Source of the DNA: Candidatus Nitrospira allomarina
GTDB taxonomy: Bacteria; Nitrospirota; Nitrospiria; Nitrospirales; UBA8639
Assembly (NCBI RefSeq): GCF_032050975.1
Contig: NZ_CP116967.1
Location: 4,275,001-4,339,000, forward strand
Direction: 5' to 3'
DNA length: 64,000 bases
Numbering within the stretch: the first letter of the stretch is position 1; every line of letters starts with the position of its first letter. A program made the translations under genes and the position numbers. Positions 47,430 to 55,381 of this stretch are shown piece by piece. The notes beneath the pieces were generated by a model. That model saw only the letters and a list, made by a program, of their open reading frames with translations. It was not told the origin of the DNA and did not search any database.

Positions 47430-47717
47430 CTGGTTGGTTTCCACCAATTCCGGTTAATTCCATTCACGGCATTCATGCCGGAATTATCACATTGTGCTGT
47501 TCTCTGAATGATTGGCTCATCCATAAGGGTGCTTTTCCTTCATCTTCATTGCAGGACATCCTCTTCTTTAAATGGGTAGACGCAAGTCCTCCCCTATTAT
47601 TACAGCCGGACAAATAAATTCATATTTTTGAGAAACTCATTCTTTTCCCATCGTTCATCTTGTTCCCCTTCGTTCCACGCTTTTTTCACAAGAGAGTCAG
47701 GGAGCTCGAATATCGGC

Positions 47718-48590
47718 TTACTCAAGTCGCCCCATCCTTCCGGCACGATAATCGTTCACAGCCTGCACGAGTTCTTCATCAGTGTTCATGACAAAAGGGC
47801 CCATGCGGGCAACCGGTTCCAGAATGGGTTCTCCACTTAGCACCAACACCCTTGCCTCCTCCGTGGCCTCAAGATCCACCTGCGTCCCCTGCGGGTCACA
47901 AAGGGCCATTTCGGCCTCCCCGACTTTGTCCGATCCATTCACGACCAACTTCCCACTAAGGACGAACAGGCCGGTATTATATCCAACCGGAAGACGTAAC
48001 TCAGCCCGGTGTCCGGCGAGCAAACTCAGATCATACAGGTGCACGGGCGTGAACGTCCTGGCCGGCCCTTTGAGCCCCTCATATTCCCCGGCGATCACAC
48101 GGATCACACCGCCTGGTCCACCCAGATTGGAGTGCGGAATGTCCTCATTGAGCACGGTCTGGTAGCGGGGTGCGCCCATCTTTAATGACTTGGGCAGATT
48201 GACCCAGAGTTGAATCATTTGGAGCGTGCCGCCCTCCCTGGCCCAGGCTTGTTCATGAAGCTCTTCATGCACCACTCCAGAAGCCGCCGTCATCCATTGC
48301 ACATCACCCGGTCCGATGGTTCCTCCGTTTCCGGCCGAATCCCGATGCGCGACTTTTCCCTGATAGACGATGGTCACGGTCTCAAACCCACGATGAGGAT
48401 GCTCCCCGACCCCCCGCCGTTGATTCGTCGGAGGGAACGATGCCGGACCTGCATAATCCAGGAGCAGAAAGGGACTGATTTCTTCGGTCAGATTTTGGCT
48501 TGGAAAAATATTCCGTGCCGGAAACCCGTCCCCTACCATGTGAGTGGACCCCGGTTTGTAGATTCCTGAAATCGATTTCATCTGCGTCAT
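47718..48590 (-). CDS. Pirin family protein
   Basis: A 290-residue bicupin. The iron ligands of pirins are present: His64 and His66 in HPHRGFE, His108 and Glu110 in VVHEE. Pirins are iron-binding cupins with quercetinase activity in some bacteria and regulatory roles in others; which applies here is unknown. GGAGG with a five-base spacer precedes the ATG. It is transcribed leftwards after a repeat-like intergenic region. Confidence 0.93.
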   Translation of the reverse strand: MTQMKSISGIYKPGSTHMVGDGFPARNIFPSQNLTEEISPFLLLDYAGPASFPPTNQRRGVGEHPHRGFETVTIVYQGKVAHRDSAGNGGTIGPGDVQWMTAASGVVHEELHEQAWAREGGTLQMIQLWVNLPKSLKMGAPRYQTVLNEDIPHSNLGGPGGVIRVIAGEYEGLKGPARTFTPVHLYDLSLLAGHRAELRLPVGYNTGLFVLSGKLVVNGSDKVGEAEMALCDPQGTQVDLEATEEARVLVLSGEPILEPVARMGPFVMNTDEELVQAVNDYRAGRMGRLE

Positions 48591-48719
48591 GGCATCCTCC
48601 TTTCCGCAATACTGTTTTCTCGGATCATATGGAATTTATGGTTGTGGCCTTCCAGCTTTACGTTGTGTATCAGAATTCCATCTTATGGTTTGCCAGAAAA
48701 AATGCCTGGCAAGGTGAAC

Positions 48720-48990
48720 GCATCGCACTTGTGTACCCCGCTTTCGTGTCAATGTGATGTTCTGTGTTGCCGGGTTTCGCCCCGGCAGGCGAGGCCCTTT
48801 TGTTCCGGCAAAAGGGCCCAAAACCATTAACGCCCCGTCTGACCTCATTAAAGCGGGGGACGCCAGACTGAGGAGGGCGGACCAACTCGCTCCGCTCAAA
48901 CAAGGCCCGCCAGCTGATGAGAGCGTCCCCCCGGTGGGCCAGACGGGAGGCGTCGGACCATTGGAAAAACCTTCTAGGGACTTCCATGAA
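48720..48990. repeat. GC-rich structured intergenic sequence, probably a dispersed repeat
   Basis: A GC-rich patch with several inverted repeats: GCCGGG/CCCGGC (48769-48774 and 48782-48787), GGCCCTTTTG/CAAAAGGGCC (48794-48803 and 48810-48819), and complementary GGCGG/CCGCC stretches further right. It supports open frames on both strands with no protein-like features. The look is that of a dispersed intergenic repeat, but copy number in the genome cannot be seen here. Confidence 0.4.
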
Positions 48991-49031
48991 CGAGGAGCCA
49001 TATATTCGGGATGATCCGTTTTCTCAGAATA

Positions 49032-49310
49032 TTATTTTCCAGATCGAATGATTTCCTCAACGTAGGCCCGGGTCAGACAACCGGAAGAGAGAAAACTCGC
49101 GCCCTGCTGAAAGACCCGTCTCAAAAATGCTTTTCCTTCCTGATCCAAATACGTCACCGCCCGCAGATCCAGTCGACGTGATCGACCCGGATTCTCAGCG
49201 CATGTCACCTGCCAACACCGTTCGGCTTCAATAACGGTAGGTCCGGCAAGCCGGCCTTCCAACTGCAGGGTGATCGTTGTGTCTTCTACGTGAGCGGTAA
49301 CTCGGAGCAT
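49032..49310 (-). CDS. STAS-like (anti-anti-sigma type) small protein
   Basis: A 92-residue protein with a STAS-like pattern: TITLQLEGRLAGPTVIEAER, then LDLRAVTYLDQEGKAFLRRV. STAS proteins bind anti-sigma kinases or other partners, but the usual DS-phosphorylation motif is not present here (YLDQEG instead), so regulation by Ser phosphorylation is doubtful. Start 49310 is preceded by GAGG; a longer frame to 49403 adds an unconserved tail. Confidence 0.65.
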   Translation of the reverse strand: MLRVTAHVEDTTITLQLEGRLAGPTVIEAERCWQVTCAENPGRSRRLDLRAVTYLDQEGKAFLRRVFQQGASFLSSGCLTRAYVEEIIRSGK

Positions 49311-49512
49311 GACCTCATTCCTTATCAAAACCGTTGAGAACAGGAAGCCTGACTCCCGTGGGCCACCACAGTCCTTCGGGGCGGAACAACCTGTGGTGAC
49401 CAATGTGAAAGAATACGGATTGTGCTATTCGTCTAACTCGCTAATGTCCGTTTCAAATTTTGCCACCCAAAAAGGGAATAATAAGCCTTCCTCTTCCGTG
49501 ACACGGCTCGTA

Positions 49513-49860
49513 TCATCCGTGATAAAAATCTTCCCGAATGATTTTTCCATCCTTCCAGGTTTGCACGGCCACCTGCTGCATCTTCACCCGATTTCCGCCT
49601 TTAAAGGTCAGGTCAAACGTCCATTCCACCGCAGCATGATCCCCGTCAACGATGACCCGTCCAGTCTTTGCCCCATGAAATTCCTGAACATTATCTAAAA
49701 ACTTTTGCTCATATTCTCGATTAGCCGCTTTTCCGACTCGCTCGTCTTTTAGGTTTTCGCTCATCACGACGTTGTCGGCGTAATACTTATCAAAAGTTTC
49801 CAAAAGCTTCCCGCCCAAAACCCCATCGATCACGGCTTGAACCTGTTGTTGAATACTCAT
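49513..49860 (-). CDS. NTF2/SnoaL-like domain protein
   Basis: A 115-residue single-domain protein with the NTF2-like cone: helices around VQAVIDGVLGGKLLETFDKYYADNVVM, then strands ending VAVQTWKDGKIIREDFYHG. This fold is used by small isomerases, cyclases and many uncharacterised proteins; no catalytic set identifies the reaction. Start 49860 has AGGAG upstream. It lies between the STAS-like gene and an SDR gene, all leftward. Confidence 0.82.
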   Translation of the reverse strand: MSIQQQVQAVIDGVLGGKLLETFDKYYADNVVMSENLKDERVGKAANREYEQKFLDNVQEFHGAKTGRVIVDGDHAAVEWTFDLTFKGGNRVKMQQVAVQTWKDGKIIREDFYHG

Positions 49861-49941
49861 AAGAACTTCTCCTTTCAATGAATAAAATTTTACCCTTCAC
49901 ACCGCGAATTGAAACATCAACCAATTCATCCAACATCATTC

Positions 49942-50628
49942 CTATGATGACCCGATAGGAATGAGTGCCCCATTCAGGGCCTCAGCCTCATCAGAGGCGA
50001 GAAACACAAGAAGCGCGGCAATGGCTTCGGGCTTCACCCATTCGTTGGGATCGGCGTCAGGCATGCTTTGTCGATTAGCCGGCGTATCAATAGTGGATGG
50101 CAACACCCCATTCACTTTCACCCCCGAACCAGCTAACTCCAGAGCCAGCACCCTGATCAGCACAACAAGACCGGACTTAGAAACAATATAGGCCCCGGCT
50201 CCAGGAAATGGATCAACAGCGGCCTGAGCGGCCATATGAATGATCCGGCCGGAACCTTGCTTTGATATCAGGCGAGTCGCCTCCCTCGACAGCAAAAAGG
50301 CCGACGCCAAATTAAGGGATACCATTTTGGTCCATACCGATACTTCCGTCTCCGAAAGGCGACCCATGGCAAACCCTCCAACCAGATTAATCAAACAATC
50401 CATGCGTGTAGCTTTTTGCACGGTCTCCTTCATCAGCCGCTGAACCTCAGCCTCATCGGTGACATCCGCTGAAATGCCCAGCCGCCCTTCCGGAAGCTTC
50501 TCGGGAAGTTCCCGACCCACCACCACTACCTTGGCACCCGCTTGGGAGAACTTCTCGGTCACCGTCTGTCCTAATCCACCCAAGGCCCCTGTGATCATGA
50601 CAACTTTTCCATTCAGGGATATCATCAT
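49942..50628 (-). CDS. Short-chain dehydrogenase/reductase with altered Ser position
   Basis: A 228-residue classical SDR. The cofactor motif TGALGGLG (13-20), Asn106, and YIVSK with Tyr147 and Lys151 are present. The position that normally holds the catalytic Ser, 13 residues before the Tyr, is Ala134 (in HMAAQAAV), so catalysis may be weak or use another donor. AAGGAG precedes the double ATG. The substrate is unknown; it may be cotranscribed with the NTF2-like gene, 81 bases downstream. Confidence 0.88.
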   Translation of the reverse strand: MMISLNGKVVMITGALGGLGQTVTEKFSQAGAKVVVVGRELPEKLPEGRLGISADVTDEAEVQRLMKETVQKATRMDCLINLVGGFAMGRLSETEVSVWTKMVSLNLASAFLLSREATRLISKQGSGRIIHMAAQAAVDPFPGAGAYIVSKSGLVVLIRVLALELAGSGVKVNGVLPSTIDTPANRQSMPDADPNEWVKPEAIAALLVFLASDEAEALNGALIPIGSS

Positions 50629-50730
50629 TCGGCTCCTTCGTTGTCTCTCTGCCTTTTTCTCTTCCCACGATTCTCCGCCTCAGAAGATGGGCCCGATCTC
50701 TCACCACCCGGCAAGAGTTCGAGCCACATC

Positions 50731-50758
50731 ATACTAACACCCGAATACTAACACCCGA
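50731..50758. repeat. Tandem 14-base direct repeat
   Basis: ATACTAACACCCGA occurs twice with no spacer (50731-50744 and 50745-50758), five bases before the stop end of the leftward gene at 50763. Possibly a replication-slippage duplication. Confidence 0.8.
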
Positions 50759-50762
50759 CTCG

Positions 50763-51308
50763 TTACTCGTGAGTTTTCCCTTTGGCATTGATGCTTTTTT
50801 CGTCATGCGAAGCACGATGAAGGTCGATCACCGTGCCGCCTTCATTCACTTCAACCGTGACCAAGGCGCCCTCCTCAATGGGCTTGGTTTTGATTTCCAG
50901 CCGACCAAGCGGAAACACCTTTTCTCCATCAGATGTCTGCAATTTAATCTCTTTATTCATTTTCCCCATGTACACCAACTTCCCCGTATAGAATTGATGT
51001 GTGCCTTCTTCGCCTTTGGGATGCGCCTCGATGACCGCGTTGTTCTCATCCAGCACCAAGGTCACTTCATCTCCCACCTTGGGGACCGCATGGCCATGCC
51101 GATGAGAAGCATTTTCGGTCAAAGAATAGTCTCCCGTGGGCGTTTTGACGGTGAGAATACCGCCTTTCTCCGTTGTCACGACTCCGGTGACCTGCTTGTG
51201 TCCATGGCTGACGCCTTTAGAGTCCGCGTGCCCGATACCGGACATGAGAAGAAACATACCCATCACTGCTGATAACACAATTACCTGGAAATTCATTGTA
51301 CGGTTCAT
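50763..51308 (-). CDS. Exported hypothetical protein with His-rich region
   Basis: A 181-residue protein with a signal peptide (IVLSAVMGMFLLMSGIGHA). The mature part contains several His (SHGHKQ, SHRHGHAV) and small repeated beta-like units (VTGVVTTEKGGILTVKTPTG, VGDEVTLVLDENNAVIEAHP). It could bind metal, but no family is recognised. The start is set by a strong AAGGAGG six bases before ATG 51308; the frame continues upstream to 51530 without support. It is downstream of DoxX on the same strand. Confidence 0.72.
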   Translation of the reverse strand: MNRTMNFQVIVLSAVMGMFLLMSGIGHADSKGVSHGHKQVTGVVTTEKGGILTVKTPTGDYSLTENASHRHGHAVPKVGDEVTLVLDENNAVIEAHPKGEEGTHQFYTGKLVYMGKMNKEIKLQTSDGEKVFPLGRLEIKTKPIEEGALVTVEVNEGGTVIDLHRASHDEKSINAKGKTHE

Positions 51309-51442
51309 CACTTCCTCCTTTATGGTTATTGAATGATTACTGCCCCAATCCTGACGGGCTTTGCGACTTATTCTTTCTTGGTTCTGTATCATCGTGTGAT
51401 TCCTTTTTTTTTTAAGATTTATGACTAGAACACTTCTATCAC

Positions 51443-51937
51443 TCAAGCTGCCGCAGTCCGACGAGTCCCATCCACGTGGGTTGATTCCTGCCGTGCAAGC
51501 CACCTTCCAATGACCTGATCGACCGACCACTTCCCGCCGCCTGTCACCATTAACGAAAGGCCCATGCCAATGACGAGCAGGTGATACTCGAACCCTTCGC
51601 CGGCCTGTTGGCCAAACCAGTTCATAAAAAACCCGTTGGACCAGTGCACCGTCGCGATGGCCCCCAGCATAATGATTCCCAAACTGGCCGCGGTGAACCG
51701 CGTCATGAATCCGGCGGCCAGTGCAAGCGCGCCAACCGATTCTCCCATGATGACCAGAAAGGCAATCACCCAGGGCAGACCCATCTGTTGCGTAAAGAAT
51801 CCCATGGTGCCCTCAAACCCGTTTCCTCCATACCATCCCAATAACTTCTGAGCCCCATGAGGAAAAATGACCAGCGCCAACATCACTCGCAAAATCACCG
51901 GCGCCCACCGATCTTCTGTTTGAAAAAATGCTTTCAT
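51443..51937 (-). CDS. DoxX family membrane protein
   Basis: A 164-residue inner-membrane protein with four hydrophobic helices. LRVMLALVIFPHGAQKLLGWYGGNGFEGTM is the family's hallmark start, followed by GESVGALALAAGFMTRFTAA. DoxX proteins are linked to thiosulfate:quinone oxidation in archaea and to redox stress in bacteria; most are of unknown function. AGGAG precedes the ATG. It is followed by the exported His-rich protein, 134 bases on. Confidence 0.9.
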   Translation of the reverse strand: MKAFFQTEDRWAPVILRVMLALVIFPHGAQKLLGWYGGNGFEGTMGFFTQQMGLPWVIAFLVIMGESVGALALAAGFMTRFTAASLGIIMLGAIATVHWSNGFFMNWFGQQAGEGFEYHLLVIGMGLSLMVTGGGKWSVDQVIGRWLARQESTHVDGTRRTAAA

Positions 51938-52342
51938 GGCTGACTCTCCTTTGTGAATGAATACATCTGATTGTTTTGTTCTTGTGTGTTCTCACCAAAG
52001 CTTTGTTGAACTCTTACCCTTTACATATGGCAAGAGCCGTTCCAGCTTGCCTGATGGAAAAATACTCACATAACTCCTTGATTGATTGAGCTTTTCAAGG
52101 AAGGCTCTGGTGACTCAGCGGATGTGTGTCGAATCAAAAAATGACGATATATCGACTCGTGACGAGGGAACGTCAAAAGGGCAAGGACAAAGTGGCGAAG
52201 GTTTTCTATTCAAAAATTGGATTCGTACAGTACTTTTGGTTTTCTCATGAAGAAGTTCACATGGCGGGCTGAGCACCCCCGAGGTTGATGACACAAATTT
52301 CGCCGGGCATTTATTCGGCCATCTTTCAATTATCGAGAGTGG
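51938..52342. other. Intergenic stretch upstream of DoxX
   Basis: About 405 bases between the 5'-nucleotidase gene stop and the DoxX start, both leftward. It should hold the DoxX promoter. No gene, strong hairpin or repeat was seen. Confidence 0.3.
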
Positions 52343-53992
52343 TCAGTTCTTTATCAGGATGTCGTCAACCGCCGCCGGCGCAAACACGCTGCCACGCCGT
52401 TGCAGATGTTCTTCAACGATGTGCGTGAGAAGACGATCGCTCCGCCGAAGGTTGCGCCCCTGGGCGAATGTCGTATAGCGGTGAATGCCGGCCAGCATGC
52501 CGCTGTGCGTCGCCACCCGATAGAGAGCGTCCGGTGCGAGAGGCTTTCCGTTAACCGTCACATCCGTAATCCGGCTCTCTGAGGGACGCTGGTAATCCAC
52601 CGTCCACCCCATCCCCGATGTTTGGATTAAGCCACCGACCATGGCTAATGGGTCAGCGGGTTTCTGGTTCGTCGCGCTTTCTTCGAGAATTTTGCGGATC
52701 TGCGCACCGCTCAGCTCTAAGGTCACCAGTTTTGATGGGTGCGGCAGCAGGGTATAGAGGGTTTCGCGGGTGATCGGCCCCGCACGGAGCGTTACCCCGT
52801 ATCCGACACCCGGCAGCAACGCCACATCGGCGCCGGTCTCCTGACGCAGGATCTCGCCCACCAGTTGGTCGAACGGACTGGCTGTCTTGTACTGCCGGCC
52901 AATATCCTCCCCAGCCGTGCCCACAACCGCTTCAAGTTGTTGACGATGCGGTTCGCGCAGCTTATCGATCATCGCCGACACATCCGGAGCGGGCTGACAT
53001 TGATCATTCCACAGCACGTGCAGGGTTTGTTCGACATCGGCAACCCGTTTGTCATTCATCCGGACCCGTAATTCATCGACCAGCACCCCATTCGAAAATG
53101 CCTCCACCAACCAGGTGTCGCGAATTTTTTCCGGCGGTTCGGTCCAATTGTGCGAATGGCCACTGAGAATAATGTCGATACCTTTGACCTCTCGCGCCAG
53201 TTTCCTGTCAACGGCCATTCCCTGGTGTGACACCACCACCACGACATCACTCTGTTCCCGCAATTCGGGCAGATACCGGCGAGTTGCATCAATGCCATTG
53301 GAAAAAGACAGCGACGTAATATTTTCGGGGTTGGTGGTATGGCCGGTATTGTGGTAGCCGAGCGCCAGAAAGCCGACTTTGACGCCCCCAAGGGTCACCA
53401 CCCGCCAGGGTTGTCCGAATACCGGCTCACCGGTCTCGCGTAAGGTGACATTGGCCGCCAGCATGGGGAAATCGGCCAGAGCAGCCTGTTCTCGTGTTCG
53501 GTCCCACCCGTAGTCAAAATCATGGTTGCCGAGTGCGAGGAAATCGTAACCCAACACATTCATCAGCCGGATCACCGCCTCACCCTTGGTGAGATTCCCA
53601 AGCAGATCGTCAGAAAATGTATCGCCGGCGTGAACCGCAAATACATTCTCATCACCGCGAGCTTCACGAAGTTGACGAAGTAAGGTGGCCTGACAAGCAA
53701 AACCACCCGCCCGCCCGGTTCGTGTAAGGCCAGCTCCCCCTTCGCCGGAACCACCGGTTTGCGCGGTCACATTGTCGGACGTTACTTCAATGGGATAATA
53801 GCGACCGTGAAAATCGTTCGTATGGACGAGGATAAATTCGTTCGAAAAGGCCACACCCTCATTGAAGCCAGGAATGACCATTGCCAAGATTGTTACGAGA
53901 AATAACAGACTCCGCCGCTGTACACCGATGAGGATGTGTCCGCTGTTGCCATGACGGTCTTCCGTGAAGGGAGGTACGATTCCGGAGTTCAT
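52343..53992 (-). CDS. Exported 5'-nucleotidase / UDP-sugar diphosphatase family protein
   Basis: A 549-residue exported protein (hydrophobic LLFLVTILAMVIPGF) with a metallophosphatase domain: VHTNDFHGR (Asp60, His62), GDTFSDD, LGNHDFDYG and GHSHNW, the two-metal centre. A C-terminal 5_nucleotid_C domain follows (VALLPGVGYGVTL, GGLIQTSGMGW). It hydrolyses phosphate esters of nucleotides or UDP-sugars in the periplasm. Start 53992 overlaps the DsrE gene stop (ATGA at 53989-53992), so translation is coupled; upstream starts would intrude into the DsrE frame. Confidence 0.88.
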   Translation of the reverse strand: MNSGIVPPFTEDRHGNSGHILIGVQRRSLLFLVTILAMVIPGFNEGVAFSNEFILVHTNDFHGRYYPIEVTSDNVTAQTGGSGEGGAGLTRTGRAGGFACQATLLRQLREARGDENVFAVHAGDTFSDDLLGNLTKGEAVIRLMNVLGYDFLALGNHDFDYGWDRTREQAALADFPMLAANVTLRETGEPVFGQPWRVVTLGGVKVGFLALGYHNTGHTTNPENITSLSFSNGIDATRRYLPELREQSDVVVVVSHQGMAVDRKLAREVKGIDIILSGHSHNWTEPPEKIRDTWLVEAFSNGVLVDELRVRMNDKRVADVEQTLHVLWNDQCQPAPDVSAMIDKLREPHRQQLEAVVGTAGEDIGRQYKTASPFDQLVGEILRQETGADVALLPGVGYGVTLRAGPITRETLYTLLPHPSKLVTLELSGAQIRKILEESATNQKPADPLAMVGGLIQTSGMGWTVDYQRPSESRITDVTVNGKPLAPDALYRVATHSGMLAGIHRYTTFAQGRNLRRSDRLLTHIVEEHLQRRGSVFAPAAVDDILIKN

Positions 53993-54561
53993 TTCTTGAA
54001 TGAAATGTATGCGTAATTGTCCATTTGCAAATTGATGTTCACGGTTGCGGCAGACACCGCAATCTTTACATCCGGAGCGATGTCGCTCGCGGCATACCCG
54101 TGGTGGGCCGCGGCTTGTCCGCACACGTAAATATCAACCCCTGCTTTTTTTAACTCTCGAATTAATGCCAGATCCGGATTCTGCGTCTTCCCCAGATCTT
54201 TCACGTAAGAATTGGCATGTTTGGCATAGGCTTCGTGCGTCAGAGCCGCCTTGGTGGCTGCCCCGTGCAGGATGACAGCCATTTTGAAACCATGGTCGAT
54301 CCCTGCCGACGCTTGGGTATATTGATTGAGGATCAATGCCGCCCGGTCGAATCCTTTGAGCACACCACCTGATTTTTCATCGGAGGTAATGTCAATGATC
54401 ACTTTTGAGTTCTTCTGTGGAGGAAGCGCGGCGTCGGGTAATACCACGATTCCGCCGTGGTCTTTAATGACAGGATGTTTATATTCGGGATTTCCGATCG
54501 GATCGGCAAAAACGGGGGTGGCCATTCCCAATGCCAGAATGCTCAGGAGAATAATTTTCAT
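53989..54561 (-). CDS. Exported DsrE-family protein
   Basis: A 190-residue protein with a signal peptide (ILALGMATPVFA, cut near 19) and a DsrE/DsrF-like core: VIIDITSDEKSG, FKMAVILHGAATKAAL and KKAGVDIYVCGQAAAHHG with Cys147. Cytoplasmic DsrE proteins carry sulfur on a Cys; this one is exported, like many periplasmic DsrE homologues of unknown role. It precedes and overlaps the 5'-nucleotidase gene. Confidence 0.85.
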   Translation of the reverse strand: MKIILLSILALGMATPVFADPIGNPEYKHPVIKDHGGIVVLPDAALPPQKNSKVIIDITSDEKSGGVLKGFDRAALILNQYTQASAGIDHGFKMAVILHGAATKAALTHEAYAKHANSYVKDLGKTQNPDLALIRELKKAGVDIYVCGQAAAHHGYAASDIAPDVKIAVSAATVNINLQMDNYAYISFKK

Positions 54562-54911
54562 AGAATAATTCCTTTGTGAATGAGGTGTTTGTATTCATCG
54601 TGGAATGTTCGCCTTTGACAATCCCACCATACCACTTCATGCCGTTGTCAAAACTATTTAAAACCCTTGAGTGATGGGCGAAAGTCGGACTAAAGGAGAT
54701 GACATGCGGCAGGTTCAAACCAAAAACCTGCTGCACACGAAATGAGGGAATGGGTCAGATGGTCGAAACCCGATTGACGAAATTTCGAATTGTAACTGAG
54801 AAAAAAACAAATAATAAGAAGCGCTGGGTTGCGAAAAAGGCAGGTCTTATCGAACCGGCAAGGCGTGAATGTGTAGAACGGCCATGCCGGATTATGGCAC
54901 CAACAGCATCA
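54562..54911. other. Intergenic stretch upstream of the DsrE gene
   Basis: 350 bases with no supported gene. It must carry the promoter of the leftward DsrE-nucleotidase pair; no element was identified with confidence. Confidence 0.3.
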
Positions 54912-55358
54912 TCATGACCCCAAAAAACATTTCTTGTCATGATCATCCTCGGAGTAAAATCTGGCCTCGATGGTATTTCCCTCAGGATCGGGAAAATAAA
55001 TAGAGGTTCCTGTTCCCCGCGCCCCCCACCGTTGAACAGGCCCTTCGCTGATAGCAATCCTGTGGTCACGAAGTCGACCATGTAAGTCCTCCCAATCTTT
55101 TTTATTGAGTGAAAGGCAAAAGTGGTTCAGATTGCTGAAACCTTTTTCTGTCGAAGTGTTTTGCTCCCACAACTTCTTGGGAAATAAATCGATCACGGTA
55201 TCCTGATTAATGCGAACGGAAGGAAACGGTGCGTGTCCGGCACGATAGTCTTCGAGGCGCTCTGCCGGTAGCATCAGAATTCTTGTGTAGAAATCAATTA
55301 TGGTTTCATCATCTTCGATGTTCAAAACAATGTGATCCAGAAATCCTTGCATAGACAT
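54912..55358 (-). CDS. VOC (glyoxalase/bleomycin-resistance) family protein
   Basis: A 148-residue VOC protein: LDHIVLNIEDDETIIDFYTRIL at the start and the metal-site segment IYFPDPEGNTIEARFYSED near the end. The fold usually binds a divalent metal with His and Glu ligands and acts as a dioxygenase, isomerase or resistance protein. MQGFL at 55352, with GGAG seven bases upstream, is an equally good start. It is downstream of the sigma-54 activator gene and overlaps none of it. Confidence 0.85.
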   Translation of the reverse strand: MSMQGFLDHIVLNIEDDETIIDFYTRILMLPAERLEDYRAGHAPFPSVRINQDTVIDLFPKKLWEQNTSTEKGFSNLNHFCLSLNKKDWEDLHGRLRDHRIAISEGPVQRWGARGTGTSIYFPDPEGNTIEARFYSEDDHDKKCFLGS

Positions 55359-55381
55359 TCTCCACAGTTGGCTACACACCA

